Shown here piece by piece: positions 1 to 7,918 of a stretch of DNA of 53,754 bases. Within the stretch, counting starts at the first letter, position 1; each line of letters begins with the position of its first letter. Source of the stretch: CAYONM01 sp964405325 (GTDB lineage Bacteria; Planctomycetota; UBA11346); NCBI GenBank assembly GCA_964405325.1, contig CAYONM010000004.1, positions 1 to 53,754 of the forward strand. Direction: 5' to 3'. Both the position numbers and the translations under genes were made by a program. The notes below the pieces were generated by a model. The model saw only the letters and a list, made by a program, of their open reading frames with translations. It was not told the origin of the DNA and made no database searches.

Positions 1-597
1 GCCGTCCTTGCTGCGCACCAGGTAGTCGCGCAGGTCGCGCATGCCGACCAGGGCGATGGAGGTGGGGAACACGCCCACGGCGCGGCCAGCGAAACCGTCG
101 CGCAATTGCCGCAGGAAGGCGACCAGGGTCGGCCCTTCCAGGACATCGACTTCGTCGAAAAGCAGCACCAGGGGCCGTGGCGCGCAGAGTTTGGCCCACT
201 GTTTCAGGCATTCGGCCAGCCAGCGCTGGGCGGGCAGATCGGCAGCTGGTTTGGGCGGAATCGGGAGCCCTTGTTGCTCGGCGCGATATTGCATGGCGTC
301 GATGATGGCCGGCATGGCGATCTCCGGCTCCGGCACCGCCTGGCAGGTCTCGACGCTGACGTAGCAGGCCACGACGCGGCCGGCGGCGTTCAACTCTTTG
401 GCCCAGCTCATCAGGAAGGTGGTCTTGCCGGTCTGCCGGGGCGCGTGCAGCACCCAATACAACTGGTTGGTGACCAGGCGATCGAGGTTGGTATCGATCA
501 GCCGTTCCTTGGGCGGCAGCATGTAGTGCCGCTCTGGATCACAGGGCCCGGTGGTATTGAAGAAGCGGGGTGGCAGATCGTCGCGCTCGATGCTCAT
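1..597 (-). CDS. AAA+ ATPase, 3' end cut off by window edge
   Basis: This reading frame runs off the left edge; 199 residues are visible from the ATG at 597. A P-loop APRQTGKTT lies at residues 52-60 and a Walker B stretch LVLLFDEVD at 143-151. The N-terminus (RFFNTTGPCDPERHYM) followed closely by the P-loop resembles stand-alone AAA ATPases of the AAA_35 / ATPase-like type found in bacterial accessory regions. Role: probably ATP-driven NTPase activity, substrate unknown. It lies about 180 bp downstream of the helicase-nuclease gene on the same strand, so the two may be co-transcribed. A hairpin (GTTGGG/CCCAAC, 613-632) lies just upstream of its start. The C-terminal part is not visible, so the family assignment is limited to the ATPase core. 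Confidence 0.82.
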   Translation of the reverse strand, partial: MSIERDDLPPRFFNTTGPCDPERHYMLPPKERLIDTNLDRLVTNQLYWVLHAPRQTGKTTFLMSWAKELNAAGRVVACYVSVETCQAVPEPEIAMPAIIDAMQYRAEQQGLPIPPKPAADLPAQRWLAECLKQWAKLCAPRPLVLLFDEVDVLEGPTLVAFLRQLRDGFAGRAVGVFPTSIALVGMRDLRDYLVRSKDG

Positions 598-778
598 GCC
601 CGCAGGCTAACGGTTGGGGGGCGGAGCCCAACGCCGAGTCGGCCACCAGGCGTGGCGTAGGAGGACATCGAATAACCAAGGTGACGCCGCCCTCAGACAC
701 AGAAAACCAGACAGATGCCTGGCCTGGGGACTCCTTGCGACGAATACGTCCACCTACAACCCGACGCTTGCGACCACT

Positions 779-3748
779 TCACTGCAGACAGGCCGACACC
801 CGGGCCACACAGTCGCCCAAGCGGTCACGAACGTCACAAGCCCAAAAATGCAGCACATGCCAACCACGTTGCTGTAAAAGCAGATCGCGCCAGTGGTCGT
901 CGTCGGCCCGTGCGCCACGAGCAGTGGCGTGATAACTGGCGCCATCGACCTCGATCGCCAAACGCCGCTGACCCTGGATCACCGCCAAATCGATGCGTCG
1001 ACCGGCCACCGCATATTGCGGCAAAGCATCGATGCCGGCTTCTGCCAGGGCGTCCAAGAGGCGCTGTTCCACGACCGATTCCGGGCTCAGGCTGCGTATC
1101 GGATCCTGCTCCTCGGCCTGACCCGTGGCCAACACCTGCAGAAACGGCAGGTCCGTGGCCGCGGCCCAACTGCGATTACCGACCATATGCAAGGCGGCTC
1201 GGGCGCGGCTGATCGCGACGTTGAATAAATGCGGCGTCGCCAGCAGGAAACGCGCCGCGCCAAGGGCCAAACGTTCACCGCCGCAGAGCGAGAAGATCAG
1301 GCAATCGCGCTCGTCGCCCTGAAAACCGTGCGCTGTGCTAATCTGCAAGCGCGTGGCCTGGGCAAAGGCCGGGCTGACGACCTGCTTGACCCGGATCCGG
1401 ATCTGCTCCACCTGCCGACGGAAAGGCGTTACCACGCCGATGCTGCCGCAGTAACCCTCGGCTTCCAATTGCTGCAATAATTCCGCCACCATCGTGGCCT
1501 CGGCCGGGGCCGCGGCACCGTGGGTACTCAACAACAATGGGGCACTGACATCGTGCCAGTGGCAGCCGGCCCCCAAACGGGCCGGAGCGCGCAAGGCGGT
1601 GATGTCGGTGCACAGCCGCAGACGCTGGCGATAAAAGGCCCGGTTGAACAACGAGGCGATCTGCGGATGACAACGATAATGATCGCTGAGCAGGATCGGC
1701 GCCGGCACGCTTGGTGTCTCGCGCAAAAAACGATAGGCACTGGTGCTGCGATAACCGAAGCGCTGCTGGCCCAATTCCAACAGCCCGTGACTGGCCAGCA
1801 GGCGTTCGTCCTGCAGCGCCGACAGCCGGCTGATATGCCCCAGCTGTTGTGGATCGCCGACCGCCAGCACCCGCCGGCAGCGAAACAGCAAGGGGATGAT
1901 GCTGGGGATGTCGCACTGGCTGGCCTCGTCCACCACCAGCAGGTCGAACAGGCCGGCCTTGCGCGGCAGGGTTGATGGCGCCGAGAGGTTGGAACAGGCC
2001 CACAGCGGTCGATTGCGCAAGAGGTCGGGGAAGGTGTCGACGTACACGGCGTTCCAGCGCGACAGGCCGAAGCTGCTGATCCCGGCCCGGAGATTGGCCA
2101 GACGCAAACGCGCTTCCGGATCTGCCGGACCGGCCACCGCGCGATCGCGCAGCCAAGCCACGCCCTGTTGCCAACAGCAGCCATGCGCCTGGACCAGACG
2201 CTGCAACAGGCCCGCCTGGTCCACCCCCAGCTGTCGACAGCGTTGCTCCAGCTCCTGGCAAGACTGCCAGGCCTCGGCCACCGCCGCCGCCTGCTCCAGC
2301 TGCTGCAGAGCCAGCCCCCAGGCCTCGACATGTTCGGGCGAGGGCTCGGCCGGCGCCGGTTCTTCCCAAGCTTGCAACCAGGCGCTCAGCTGCCGCTGCA
2401 ACTCGCGCCGCCGCGCCTGCACCCCCGGCGACAGCAGACGCTGCCAGGTACTGCCCTGCAACAAGGTCTGCCAGCGCTGCCGCAGTTGCTGGACCTGCTC
2501 GCGATCCGGCCCCGGCTGCTCGCCGGTGGTCAGGCGTGGCCGCCAAGCAGCCGGAGCCTGCTGGAGGGCCTGCTGCCAGGCCGCATTGGCAGTGCGATAG
2601 CGCTGCTGCAGGGCGGCCAGGGACTCGAACTCCGCTTCCAGCGCTCGCACCTGCTCCTGGCTCGCCTGGAAGGCCGCCGCACTGGCCGCCTCGTCCACCA
2701 GATCGGCGTCATCGCGCTCCAGCAGATCCTGCAGACCCAAACGCCAGGACCGACTCTGGCCGTGCGAACTGGTGCGCACGATCAGCGTCTCACCCTGACC
2801 CAAGGCATTGATCGCCGGCTCCACCGCATCCAGGGCCCGATGGTTGCGACTGGCAAACAAGCTGGGTCGGCCGGCCAGGGCCTGGTTGATCAGGACATGC
2901 CGCACCATGGTGCTTTTGCCAGTGCCCGGCGGCCCGGTCACCACCGTCACCGGCTGCTGCAGCGCTGCCGCCACCGCCTGCCGCTGAGGTGGGTCCAGGG
3001 GATGCTGCCAGACCAAGGGCCCTGGCAGTGGCAGGGCGTCGCCGAGCGCTGTCTCCGGCAGAAACACCGATGCCAAGGCACTAGCCGCTAGTTCGGACTC
3101 GGGCGTCGCCTCGGCCAGCAGATGCAATTCCTCGCTGAGCCGGCGATGGTACTGGCCGCGCCGGGTCATGCCTATCACGGCGGTCTCGGACAGCGTCTGC
3201 GCCGGCAGTACCCCCTCGGTTTGCAGCCGCCGCACCAGTTCCACCAGACTGCAATCAAAGCGCTGCGCCGCCGCCTGGCTGCTGCCCAACTCGGTCGGCA
3301 CCAGGCCCACCCGCTCGCAGCATTCCTGCCGACTCAGGCTATCGGTGAACAGCTGCTCCAGAGCAGCCTGATTGGGCAGAATGGGACCGATGCGTCGCAG
3401 GTGCAGCTGCTGCGCATCGCGCGTGACCCGCAGCGGAATCACCAGTACCGGAATCTGCCAACGCTCCTCGCCAGCATCGACCGGCAACACCGGATAGCCA
3501 GCAAAGCAGCACCAGTCCTCATGCTGCCGGGCATTGCGCAGCAGCCCATTCCAGGCCGGATCCAGATCGACCGGGACCAGCGCCTGCTCCTCGTCCCCCA
3601 AGGCCAGGACCAGATCGACCGGACACGCCAACCAGCTATCGCCGTGCAGGCGCTCGGCAAAGCGCAGATGATCGTGCTCATCAAAACGGAGGCAGTCGCG
3701 GTAATAGCGGCACAAGCGCCGGAAGGCGTCCCACGGAGACTTGGACAT
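779..3748 (-). CDS. SF1 (DNA2/NAM7-type) helicase with C-terminal REase-like domain
   Basis: 989 residues from the ATG at 3748; the frame is open a further 116 codons upstream, but that stretch is low-complexity intergenic-type sequence with hairpins. Helicase motifs: Walker A TGPPGTGKST at 271-280, motif II VVDEASQCD around 605-613, motif III GDPQQLGHI at 631-639, and a motif VI-like NVAISRARAALHMVG near the C-terminal part. Residues about 360-530 form a long helical, Gln/Glu/Leu-rich insertion, probably coiled coil. The last about 75 residues (RIDLAVIQGQRRLAIEVDG, then a D..R..L pattern and GWHVLHFWA) match the PD-(D/E)XK/Vsr-like nuclease fold often attached to such helicases (DUF559 or REase_MTES_1575 type). 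Expected to unwind and possibly cut DNA. Such fusions are frequent in defence islands, but a defence role here is inference. The C-terminal nuclease motif appears intact (D, E-V-D). Confidence 0.88.
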   Translation of the reverse strand: MSKSPWDAFRRLCRYYRDCLRFDEHDHLRFAERLHGDSWLACPVDLVLALGDEEQALVPVDLDPAWNGLLRNARQHEDWCCFAGYPVLPVDAGEERWQIPVLVIPLRVTRDAQQLHLRRIGPILPNQAALEQLFTDSLSRQECCERVGLVPTELGSSQAAAQRFDCSLVELVRRLQTEGVLPAQTLSETAVIGMTRRGQYHRRLSEELHLLAEATPESELAASALASVFLPETALGDALPLPGPLVWQHPLDPPQRQAVAAALQQPVTVVTGPPGTGKSTMVRHVLINQALAGRPSLFASRNHRALDAVEPAINALGQGETLIVRTSSHGQSRSWRLGLQDLLERDDADLVDEAASAAAFQASQEQVRALEAEFESLAALQQRYRTANAAWQQALQQAPAAWRPRLTTGEQPGPDREQVQQLRQRWQTLLQGSTWQRLLSPGVQARRRELQRQLSAWLQAWEEPAPAEPSPEHVEAWGLALQQLEQAAAVAEAWQSCQELEQRCRQLGVDQAGLLQRLVQAHGCCWQQGVAWLRDRAVAGPADPEARLRLANLRAGISSFGLSRWNAVYVDTFPDLLRNRPLWACSNLSAPSTLPRKAGLFDLLVVDEASQCDIPSIIPLLFRCRRVLAVGDPQQLGHISRLSALQDERLLASHGLLELGQQRFGYRSTSAYRFLRETPSVPAPILLSDHYRCHPQIASLFNRAFYRQRLRLCTDITALRAPARLGAGCHWHDVSAPLLLSTHGAAAPAEATMVAELLQQLEAEGYCGSIGVVTPFRRQVEQIRIRVKQVVSPAFAQATRLQISTAHGFQGDERDCLIFSLCGGERLALGAARFLLATPHLFNVAISRARAALHMVGNRSWAAATDLPFLQVLATGQAEEQDPIRSLSPESVVEQRLLDALAEAGIDALPQYAVAGRRIDLAVIQGQRRLAIEVDGASYHATARGARADDDHWRDLLLQQRGWHVLHFWACDVRDRLGDCVARVSACLQ

Positions 3749-3819
3749 AGCTTCAGTATGCTTGAAACAATGCCGGCCAGGCAAGCCGGGACCACAGCAG
3801 CTGCGCCGGACCGCGCCAA

Positions 3820-3870
3820 GCTCGCGAAGCGAGCATTTTTGGCGGCGCTTCGCGCATTTTCCGCCAAAAA
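3820..3870. repeat. Two adjacent perfect hairpins in a divergent intergenic gap
   Basis: GCTCGC-GAA-GCGAGC (3820-3834) is a perfect 6-bp stem followed by ATTTTT on the plus strand. Directly after it, TTTTTGGCGG (3836-3845) pairs perfectly with CCGCCAAAAA (3861-3870). The gap lies between the helicase start (minus) and the next plus-strand gene, so transcription termination is not an obvious need. It may be a REP-like or regulatory structure. The rest of the 404-bp gap (3749-4152) holds repeat copy A and no other feature I can support. Confidence 0.6.
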
Positions 3871-3891
3871 CCGGTCCTCGGTCGGCCGGTC

Positions 3892-3960
3892 TCGCGCTTG
3901 GACGCGCTCGCCTGGCTCTTATCGGATTCGTGCCGAATTCGACCTCTGAGAGACCCGTCA
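3892..3960 (+). repeat. Interspersed repeat, copy A
   Basis: One of three related intergenic sequences. It opens with TCGCGCTTGGACGCGCTCG and closes with the core CCGAATTCGACCTCTGAG followed by AGACCCGTCA. Copy B (22211-22277) shares both ends almost exactly; copy C (25015-25074) shares a degenerate version. All three point the same way and sit ahead of a plus-strand gene. Confidence 0.7.
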
Positions 3961-4152
3961 CCCCTGCCTTTTCTGCAGAAATGCCCCTGGTGAAGATGAC
4001 GCCAGGAGTACCCAACTGGTGCTCTACGCTCCCAGGAGCGAGCTTGGCGCGGCCTTGCTTGGGCGTGGCTTCATTGGCTCCAACTTGCATCTGCAAACAA
4101 CCAAACTAATCTAAGCTTCCTTTTGTTTTCGGAACAGAACTGAGATCTGGCC

Positions 4153-4521
4153 ATGTCGAGTAGCTACAAGTCTCCCTTCGATGCCCTTGATGAGTCGGTG
4201 GATGTCCAGGTCCAAGAGGTGACCACCCGGACCATCGCATCGGGCATCAAGAAAGGTCGCAGCCGGCAGGAGATGGCCAAGCGCATCGTCGGTCAGACCT
4301 CGCTCAATCCCGGCAAGGTCGAATTCCTGATCAAGAACTCCATCGAGCAACACAACTCGCGCGTCGCCAACCTCTATAATTTCTGGATCGGCCTGGTGCT
4401 GTTGCTGATCGGCTTCTGCTTCTTTCACAGCTGGTCGCTGTTCACCACCTGCCTCCCCGCCAGCTTCGGTGCCCTGGCGGTGCTGTGGATCGTCAAACAG
4501 CGGACGCTGTATTTGTCATAG
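4153..4521 (+). CDS. Small membrane protein of unknown function
   Basis: 122 residues. The first about 75 residues are hydrophilic and mostly helical (SIEQHNSRVANLYN marks the end of this part). Two hydrophobic segments follow: FWIGLVLLLIGFCFFHSW (about 77-94) and a second from LPASFGALAVLWIV (about 101-114), giving a cytoplasmic N-terminal domain with a C-terminal helical hairpin. I do not recognise the family. The gene stands alone about 60 bp ahead of threonine synthase on the same strand, so read-through into that gene is possible. Codon use resembles the neighbours, which supports it being real. Confidence 0.65.
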   Translation: MSSSYKSPFDALDESVDVQVQEVTTRTIASGIKKGRSRQEMAKRIVGQTSLNPGKVEFLIKNSIEQHNSRVANLYNFWIGLVLLLIGFCFFHSWSLFTTCLPASFGALAVLWIVKQRTLYLS

Positions 4522-4550
4522 GGGCGAAGCCCTCTCCGAGTTGATCCCAC

Positions 4551-4573
4551 TGGACCTGGCCGGCACCGGTCCA
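4551..4573. other. Short inverted repeat ahead of threonine synthase
   Basis: TGGACC (4551-4556) pairs with GGTCCA (4568-4573), 11 bases before the start codon. There is no T-run and no leader-peptide threonine/isoleucine codon cluster, so classic attenuation is not supported. It could influence translation initiation, as no clear Shine-Dalgarno is present. Confidence 0.35.
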
Positions 4574-4584
4574 AGATCCCGCGC

Positions 4585-5925
4585 ATGCAATACGATGCCT
4601 GGTTCCGCGATGCCGCCACAGGCCAAGGCCGGTGGGAGCTTGATGAGATCGTCTACCGTACCCCCGAGGGCGGCCTTTTGGAGGTAGCCCATGATCTGGA
4701 GGCGCTGAAAGACCGGTCCGCCACCAGCTGGATGCACCTGTGGGACAGCCGCTACAAGCGGACCATGTGGCCCTACGGCTCCGGCGTCTGGGGGAAGAAG
4801 GAACTGGTCCTGCCCAACATTCCCGACGAGCACGTGGTCAGCCTGGACGAGGGTGGTACCAACTTGTTCTGGGCCGACCGCGTCGGGCGCAACCTGGGCC
4901 TGAACGAGCTCTGGGTGAAGCAATGCGGCGTCAGCCATACCGGTTCCTTCAAGGATCTGGGCATGACCGTACTGGTCTCGCAGGTCAACCACATGATCCG
5001 CTCCGGCAAGCAGGATATTCTCGGCGTCGCCTGCGCCTCCACCGGCGACACCTCTGCCGCCCTGGCCGCCTACTGCGCCGCTGCCGGTATCACCTCGGTG
5101 GTGCTGATCCCGCGCGGCAAGATCACGCCGGGTCAATTGATCCAGCCCATGGCCAACAACGCCCTGACCCTGGCCCTGGATACCGACTTCGATGGTTGCA
5201 TGCGTCTGGTGCAAGAATTGACCGCCGATAAAAAACTGTACCTGGCCAACAGCATGAATTCTCTGCGCGTGGAAGGCCAGAAGACCATCTCCACCGAAAT
5301 CGTGCAGCAATTTGATTGGCAAATACCCGACTGGATCTTCATTCCCGGTGGCAACCTGGGCAATGTCAGTGCCCTGTACAAGGGCTTCGAAGAAATTCAG
5401 GAACTGGGCATCATCTCCCGCCTGCCGAAAATCGTCTGCTGCCAGGCCCAGCGCGCCAATCCCTTGTACCAGTGCTTCACTAACAACTGGAAGGAATTCA
5501 CCCCCATCACCGCTGGCAGCACCCAAGCCAACGCAATCCGCATTGGCGATCCAGTCTCGCGCAGCAAAGCCATGCGTTACCTGCAACGGCACGACGGCGA
5601 GGTGGAACAGGCCAGCGAACAGGAACTGGCCGATGCCATGGCCCTGGCTGATCGTGGTGGTTTGTTCAACTGCCCGCACACCGGCGTCGCCCTGGCGGCG
5701 ATGATGAAATACGCCAAGGCCGGCCGCATCCGAAAAAGCGATCGGGTAGTGGTGATCAGCACCGCGCACGGCCTGAAATTCACCGATTCCAAATTGAAAT
5801 ATCACAACGATCAGCTCGACGCCGTCACACCGACCTATGCCAACCGCTTTGTCGAATTGCCGGCCCAACGCGAAGCCGTGTACGATGCCGCCATGCGCCA
5901 CATGGAAGCCTCGATCGAAAGGTGA
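4585..5925 (+). CDS. thrC: Threonine synthase
   Basis: 446 residues, fold-type II PLP enzyme that converts O-phospho-L-homoserine to L-threonine in the cytoplasm. The Schiff-base lysine is K123 in SHTGSFKDLGM; the phosphate/substrate loop ASTGDTSAALAAY and PGGNLGNVSALYKGF follow, and the late TAHGLKF motif is present. The N-terminus aligns with the zinc-ribbon-bearing threonine synthases (EIVYRTPEGGLLEVAHDL), but the usual cysteines are replaced, so the metal knuckle has been lost. The start at 4585 gives the family-typical N-terminus; no strong ribosome binding site is visible. It overlaps the next gene by four bases (GTGA), so the two are translationally coupled. Confidence 0.93.
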   Translation: MQYDAWFRDAATGQGRWELDEIVYRTPEGGLLEVAHDLEALKDRSATSWMHLWDSRYKRTMWPYGSGVWGKKELVLPNIPDEHVVSLDEGGTNLFWADRVGRNLGLNELWVKQCGVSHTGSFKDLGMTVLVSQVNHMIRSGKQDILGVACASTGDTSAALAAYCAAAGITSVVLIPRGKITPGQLIQPMANNALTLALDTDFDGCMRLVQELTADKKLYLANSMNSLRVEGQKTISTEIVQQFDWQIPDWIFIPGGNLGNVSALYKGFEEIQELGIISRLPKIVCCQAQRANPLYQCFTNNWKEFTPITAGSTQANAIRIGDPVSRSKAMRYLQRHDGEVEQASEQELADAMALADRGGLFNCPHTGVALAAMMKYAKAGRIRKSDRVVVISTAHGLKFTDSKLKYHNDQLDAVTPTYANRFVELPAQREAVYDAAMRHMEASIER

Positions 5926-6974
5926 AACCAGCCGTCCACCGCCAAGGCGTTTTGCTGATTGCCCTGGCCACCTGCCTGGCCGCGGCGGAGAGCCGCCTGG
6001 ATCTGGAACCCGGCCGACCAGATCTGGGCAGCCTGCTGGCCATTGTCAGCACCCTGGGTGCTGGCCAACACCAGGCCGCGCCGGCAGTACTCGACCGCTG
6101 GTCGGAAGAGCCACCCTTGTTGCTCTTGCGCGGCGCCGATCACCGCGCCATGCAGCAGGCCATCGCCCACGGTGGCCGCACCTGGTGGGCATGGATCAGC
6201 GGCAACGACGTCCGCTATGCCGACCAGCGGACCCTGCCTCCCTTTGGTCCCACCCAACCGCAGATCTACCCCACCCCTCTGGAAGAAGACCTCAGTCTCG
6301 AGGATCTGGCACGCCAGATTCTGGAACCCTGGCTGGGCTCCCCGGCCAGCGGAATCGCTTACCATGCCCCGGCCAATCGCTGGCTGATCAACCTCGACTC
6401 CAGCGGCCACGCCGCGGCCAAGGCTTTGTTCACTTGTCTTGAACAACCACGGCTACCACTGCCAAATCCACCGCCGATTGCCGATATCCCAACCGGTCAA
6501 AATCTGCACCACCCCATCCGCGCCATCGATGGTCAAACCCTGTTCATTCGCCTACACGAAGCCTGCAACATCTCCATCGCCGTACATGGCAGCGTCATCG
6601 ACAGCGGTTTTCTCGAGACGGTCGCCTTTCCCGCCTGCCCCCTGAAGCAACTGCCGTTACAACTGCAGGCCCTGGGATTGCAGGCCGCCTTTTTCGATGG
6701 CGTGCTGTGCATCGACATGCTACCGGTACGCCGACGCGCCCACCCCGCCAACGCCCTGCAATTGGCCCGGATTCCCGTCGCCCAATTCGGCGATCATCTC
6801 AGCTGCGAAACCCTGGCACTGCAACTCCAGTCCAAGGTGCAGCCGGAACGCTGGCAAGACCCCGGCCACTGCCTGGTCTATCTCGCCCGGCATCGCAGCC
6901 TGCTGGTCAGCTGCGCCCCCGATTTGCTGCTGGCGATCTATGCCGCCCTGGACGAGCGGGAATTCCAACCGTAA
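5922..6974 (+). CDS. Exported protein of unknown function
   Basis: 350 residues from a GTG start that overlaps the thrC stop (GTGA). The N-terminus MKPAVHRQGVLLIALATCLAAAES is a plausible Sec signal peptide with cleavage after about residue 22. The mature part is rich in Leu, Pro, Ala and His with no membrane segment and no catalytic motif that I recognise. A second half (about 190-345) contains short beta-type stretches such as GQTLFIRLHEACNISIAVHG, which could be STN/secretin-like short domains, but this is weak. Coupling to threonine synthase does not explain its role. Its stop is only 7 bp from the convergent AraC gene's stop. Confidence 0.7.
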   Translation: MKPAVHRQGVLLIALATCLAAAESRLDLEPGRPDLGSLLAIVSTLGAGQHQAAPAVLDRWSEEPPLLLLRGADHRAMQQAIAHGGRTWWAWISGNDVRYADQRTLPPFGPTQPQIYPTPLEEDLSLEDLARQILEPWLGSPASGIAYHAPANRWLINLDSSGHAAAKALFTCLEQPRLPLPNPPPIADIPTGQNLHHPIRAIDGQTLFIRLHEACNISIAVHGSVIDSGFLETVAFPACPLKQLPLQLQALGLQAAFFDGVLCIDMLPVRRRAHPANALQLARIPVAQFGDHLSCETLALQLQSKVQPERWQDPGHCLVYLARHRSLLVSCAPDLLLAIYAALDEREFQP

Positions 6975-6981
6975 TAATTCG

Positions 6982-7770
6982 TCAGACGCGAAACACCTGA
7001 CGTGGGGCAGCTCCCTCGAATTGTTGACAACATCGTTGTAATTGCCGCATGCTGAAACCGGCGGCCTCTGCCAATGACTTCAGCCGGATCCCGGGCCGCC
7101 ACTGGCGCTTCAACCAAGCCAGGCGTTGCCGATTACGCCAAGCGGTCAGATGACAGCCTTGTTGCTGACGACAGATACGCGCGAGTCGGTCTGCAGAGGT
7201 GCCGACCGCCGCCGCCAGAGCAGCGTGGTTCAAGGCCGGTTGCTGCGCCAAGACCAGCTCCGCCCGACGCAAAAGCGGATGCATCGCCGGCGCAGCCTCC
7301 GCATGAAACAAGCGCCAAGCGCGCGCCGTGGCATAGACGAGGCCGGCATCGAAGGCGATGCGATCCTCGGTCTGGTCCTGACAGTCGGCCAACACGGCCT
7401 CCAGCTCCTGCGCCGCAGCGGCAGCAATCGGCCGACACCACTGCCCCGGTGGATTCCGTTGCATAAAGGTGGCGTAGCTGGTCCCCGGAAAACGCCTGCT
7501 CAGCACTCGTTGCCGGAACACCACCACGCGTAGCTGGAAATCCGGACTGGTATCAACCAGGCGATGCGCTTGGCCCGGGAACAGCCAGATCAGACTCGGA
7601 CTGGCAAGGGAATACTGCCGGTCATCCAGCTGGTAGCTGGCCGTGCCGCCGAGGCTGAGATTCCATTCCAGGTCGCTGTGATGATGCCGGTGATGCCGCG
7701 GCAGCTGCCGAAGCTGGTAGCACCAGGTGAAGGCGTCGTGGAAGCCAGGAAACTCGTGGTCTTCACGCAT
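6982..7770 (-). CDS. AraC-family transcriptional regulator
   Basis: 262 residues. The N-terminal half (about 1-140) looks like a cupin effector-binding domain: HHHSDLEWNLSLGGTASYQL, then an FPGQAHRL turn. The C-terminal half (about 175-260) is a double helix-turn-helix AraC domain: LNHAALAAAVGTSADRLARI and LKSLAEAAGFSMRQLQRCC. It is transcribed divergently from the GH31 enzyme gene, 148 bp away, and is the obvious candidate regulator of it, with a sugar or oligosaccharide as effector. The start at 7770 gives a normal AraC-type N-terminus. Confidence 0.9.
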   Translation of the reverse strand: MREDHEFPGFHDAFTWCYQLRQLPRHHRHHHSDLEWNLSLGGTASYQLDDRQYSLASPSLIWLFPGQAHRLVDTSPDFQLRVVVFRQRVLSRRFPGTSYATFMQRNPPGQWCRPIAAAAAQELEAVLADCQDQTEDRIAFDAGLVYATARAWRLFHAEAAPAMHPLLRRAELVLAQQPALNHAALAAAVGTSADRLARICRQQQGCHLTAWRNRQRLAWLKRQWRPGIRLKSLAEAAGFSMRQLQRCCQQFEGAAPRQVFRV

Positions 7771-7918
7771 GCCAAGAACATGCCGACATCCGTCGCCTTT
7801 TCATCCGTTTTTTGTCGCTTTCGTCGCCAAGAGGCCTCTTTTTACTAGGTATCGGCCGCTCGGCAGACCAAGCCACCAGCACTCGCGTTATCTTGGTCCG
7901 CAGTGAAAGGATGCCACC
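7771..7918. promoter_or_regulatory. Divergent control region, araC-type regulator / GH31 gene
   Basis: The 148-bp gap between two divergent genes must carry both promoters. A perfect 12-bp palindrome AAGAGGCCTCTT, followed by TTT, lies near 7830-7842 and is the best operator candidate. I see no convincing -35/-10 pair. A Shine-Dalgarno-like GAAAGGA precedes the GH31 start. Confidence 0.4.

Noticed and set aside
3820..3840. Rho-independent terminator
   Set aside because: The stem plus T-run is present, but no plus-strand gene ends upstream, so it is listed as a repeat structure.
4516..5901. Minus-strand open frame of 461 codons
   Set aside because: Antisense to threonine synthase, which carries the PLP-lysine motif.
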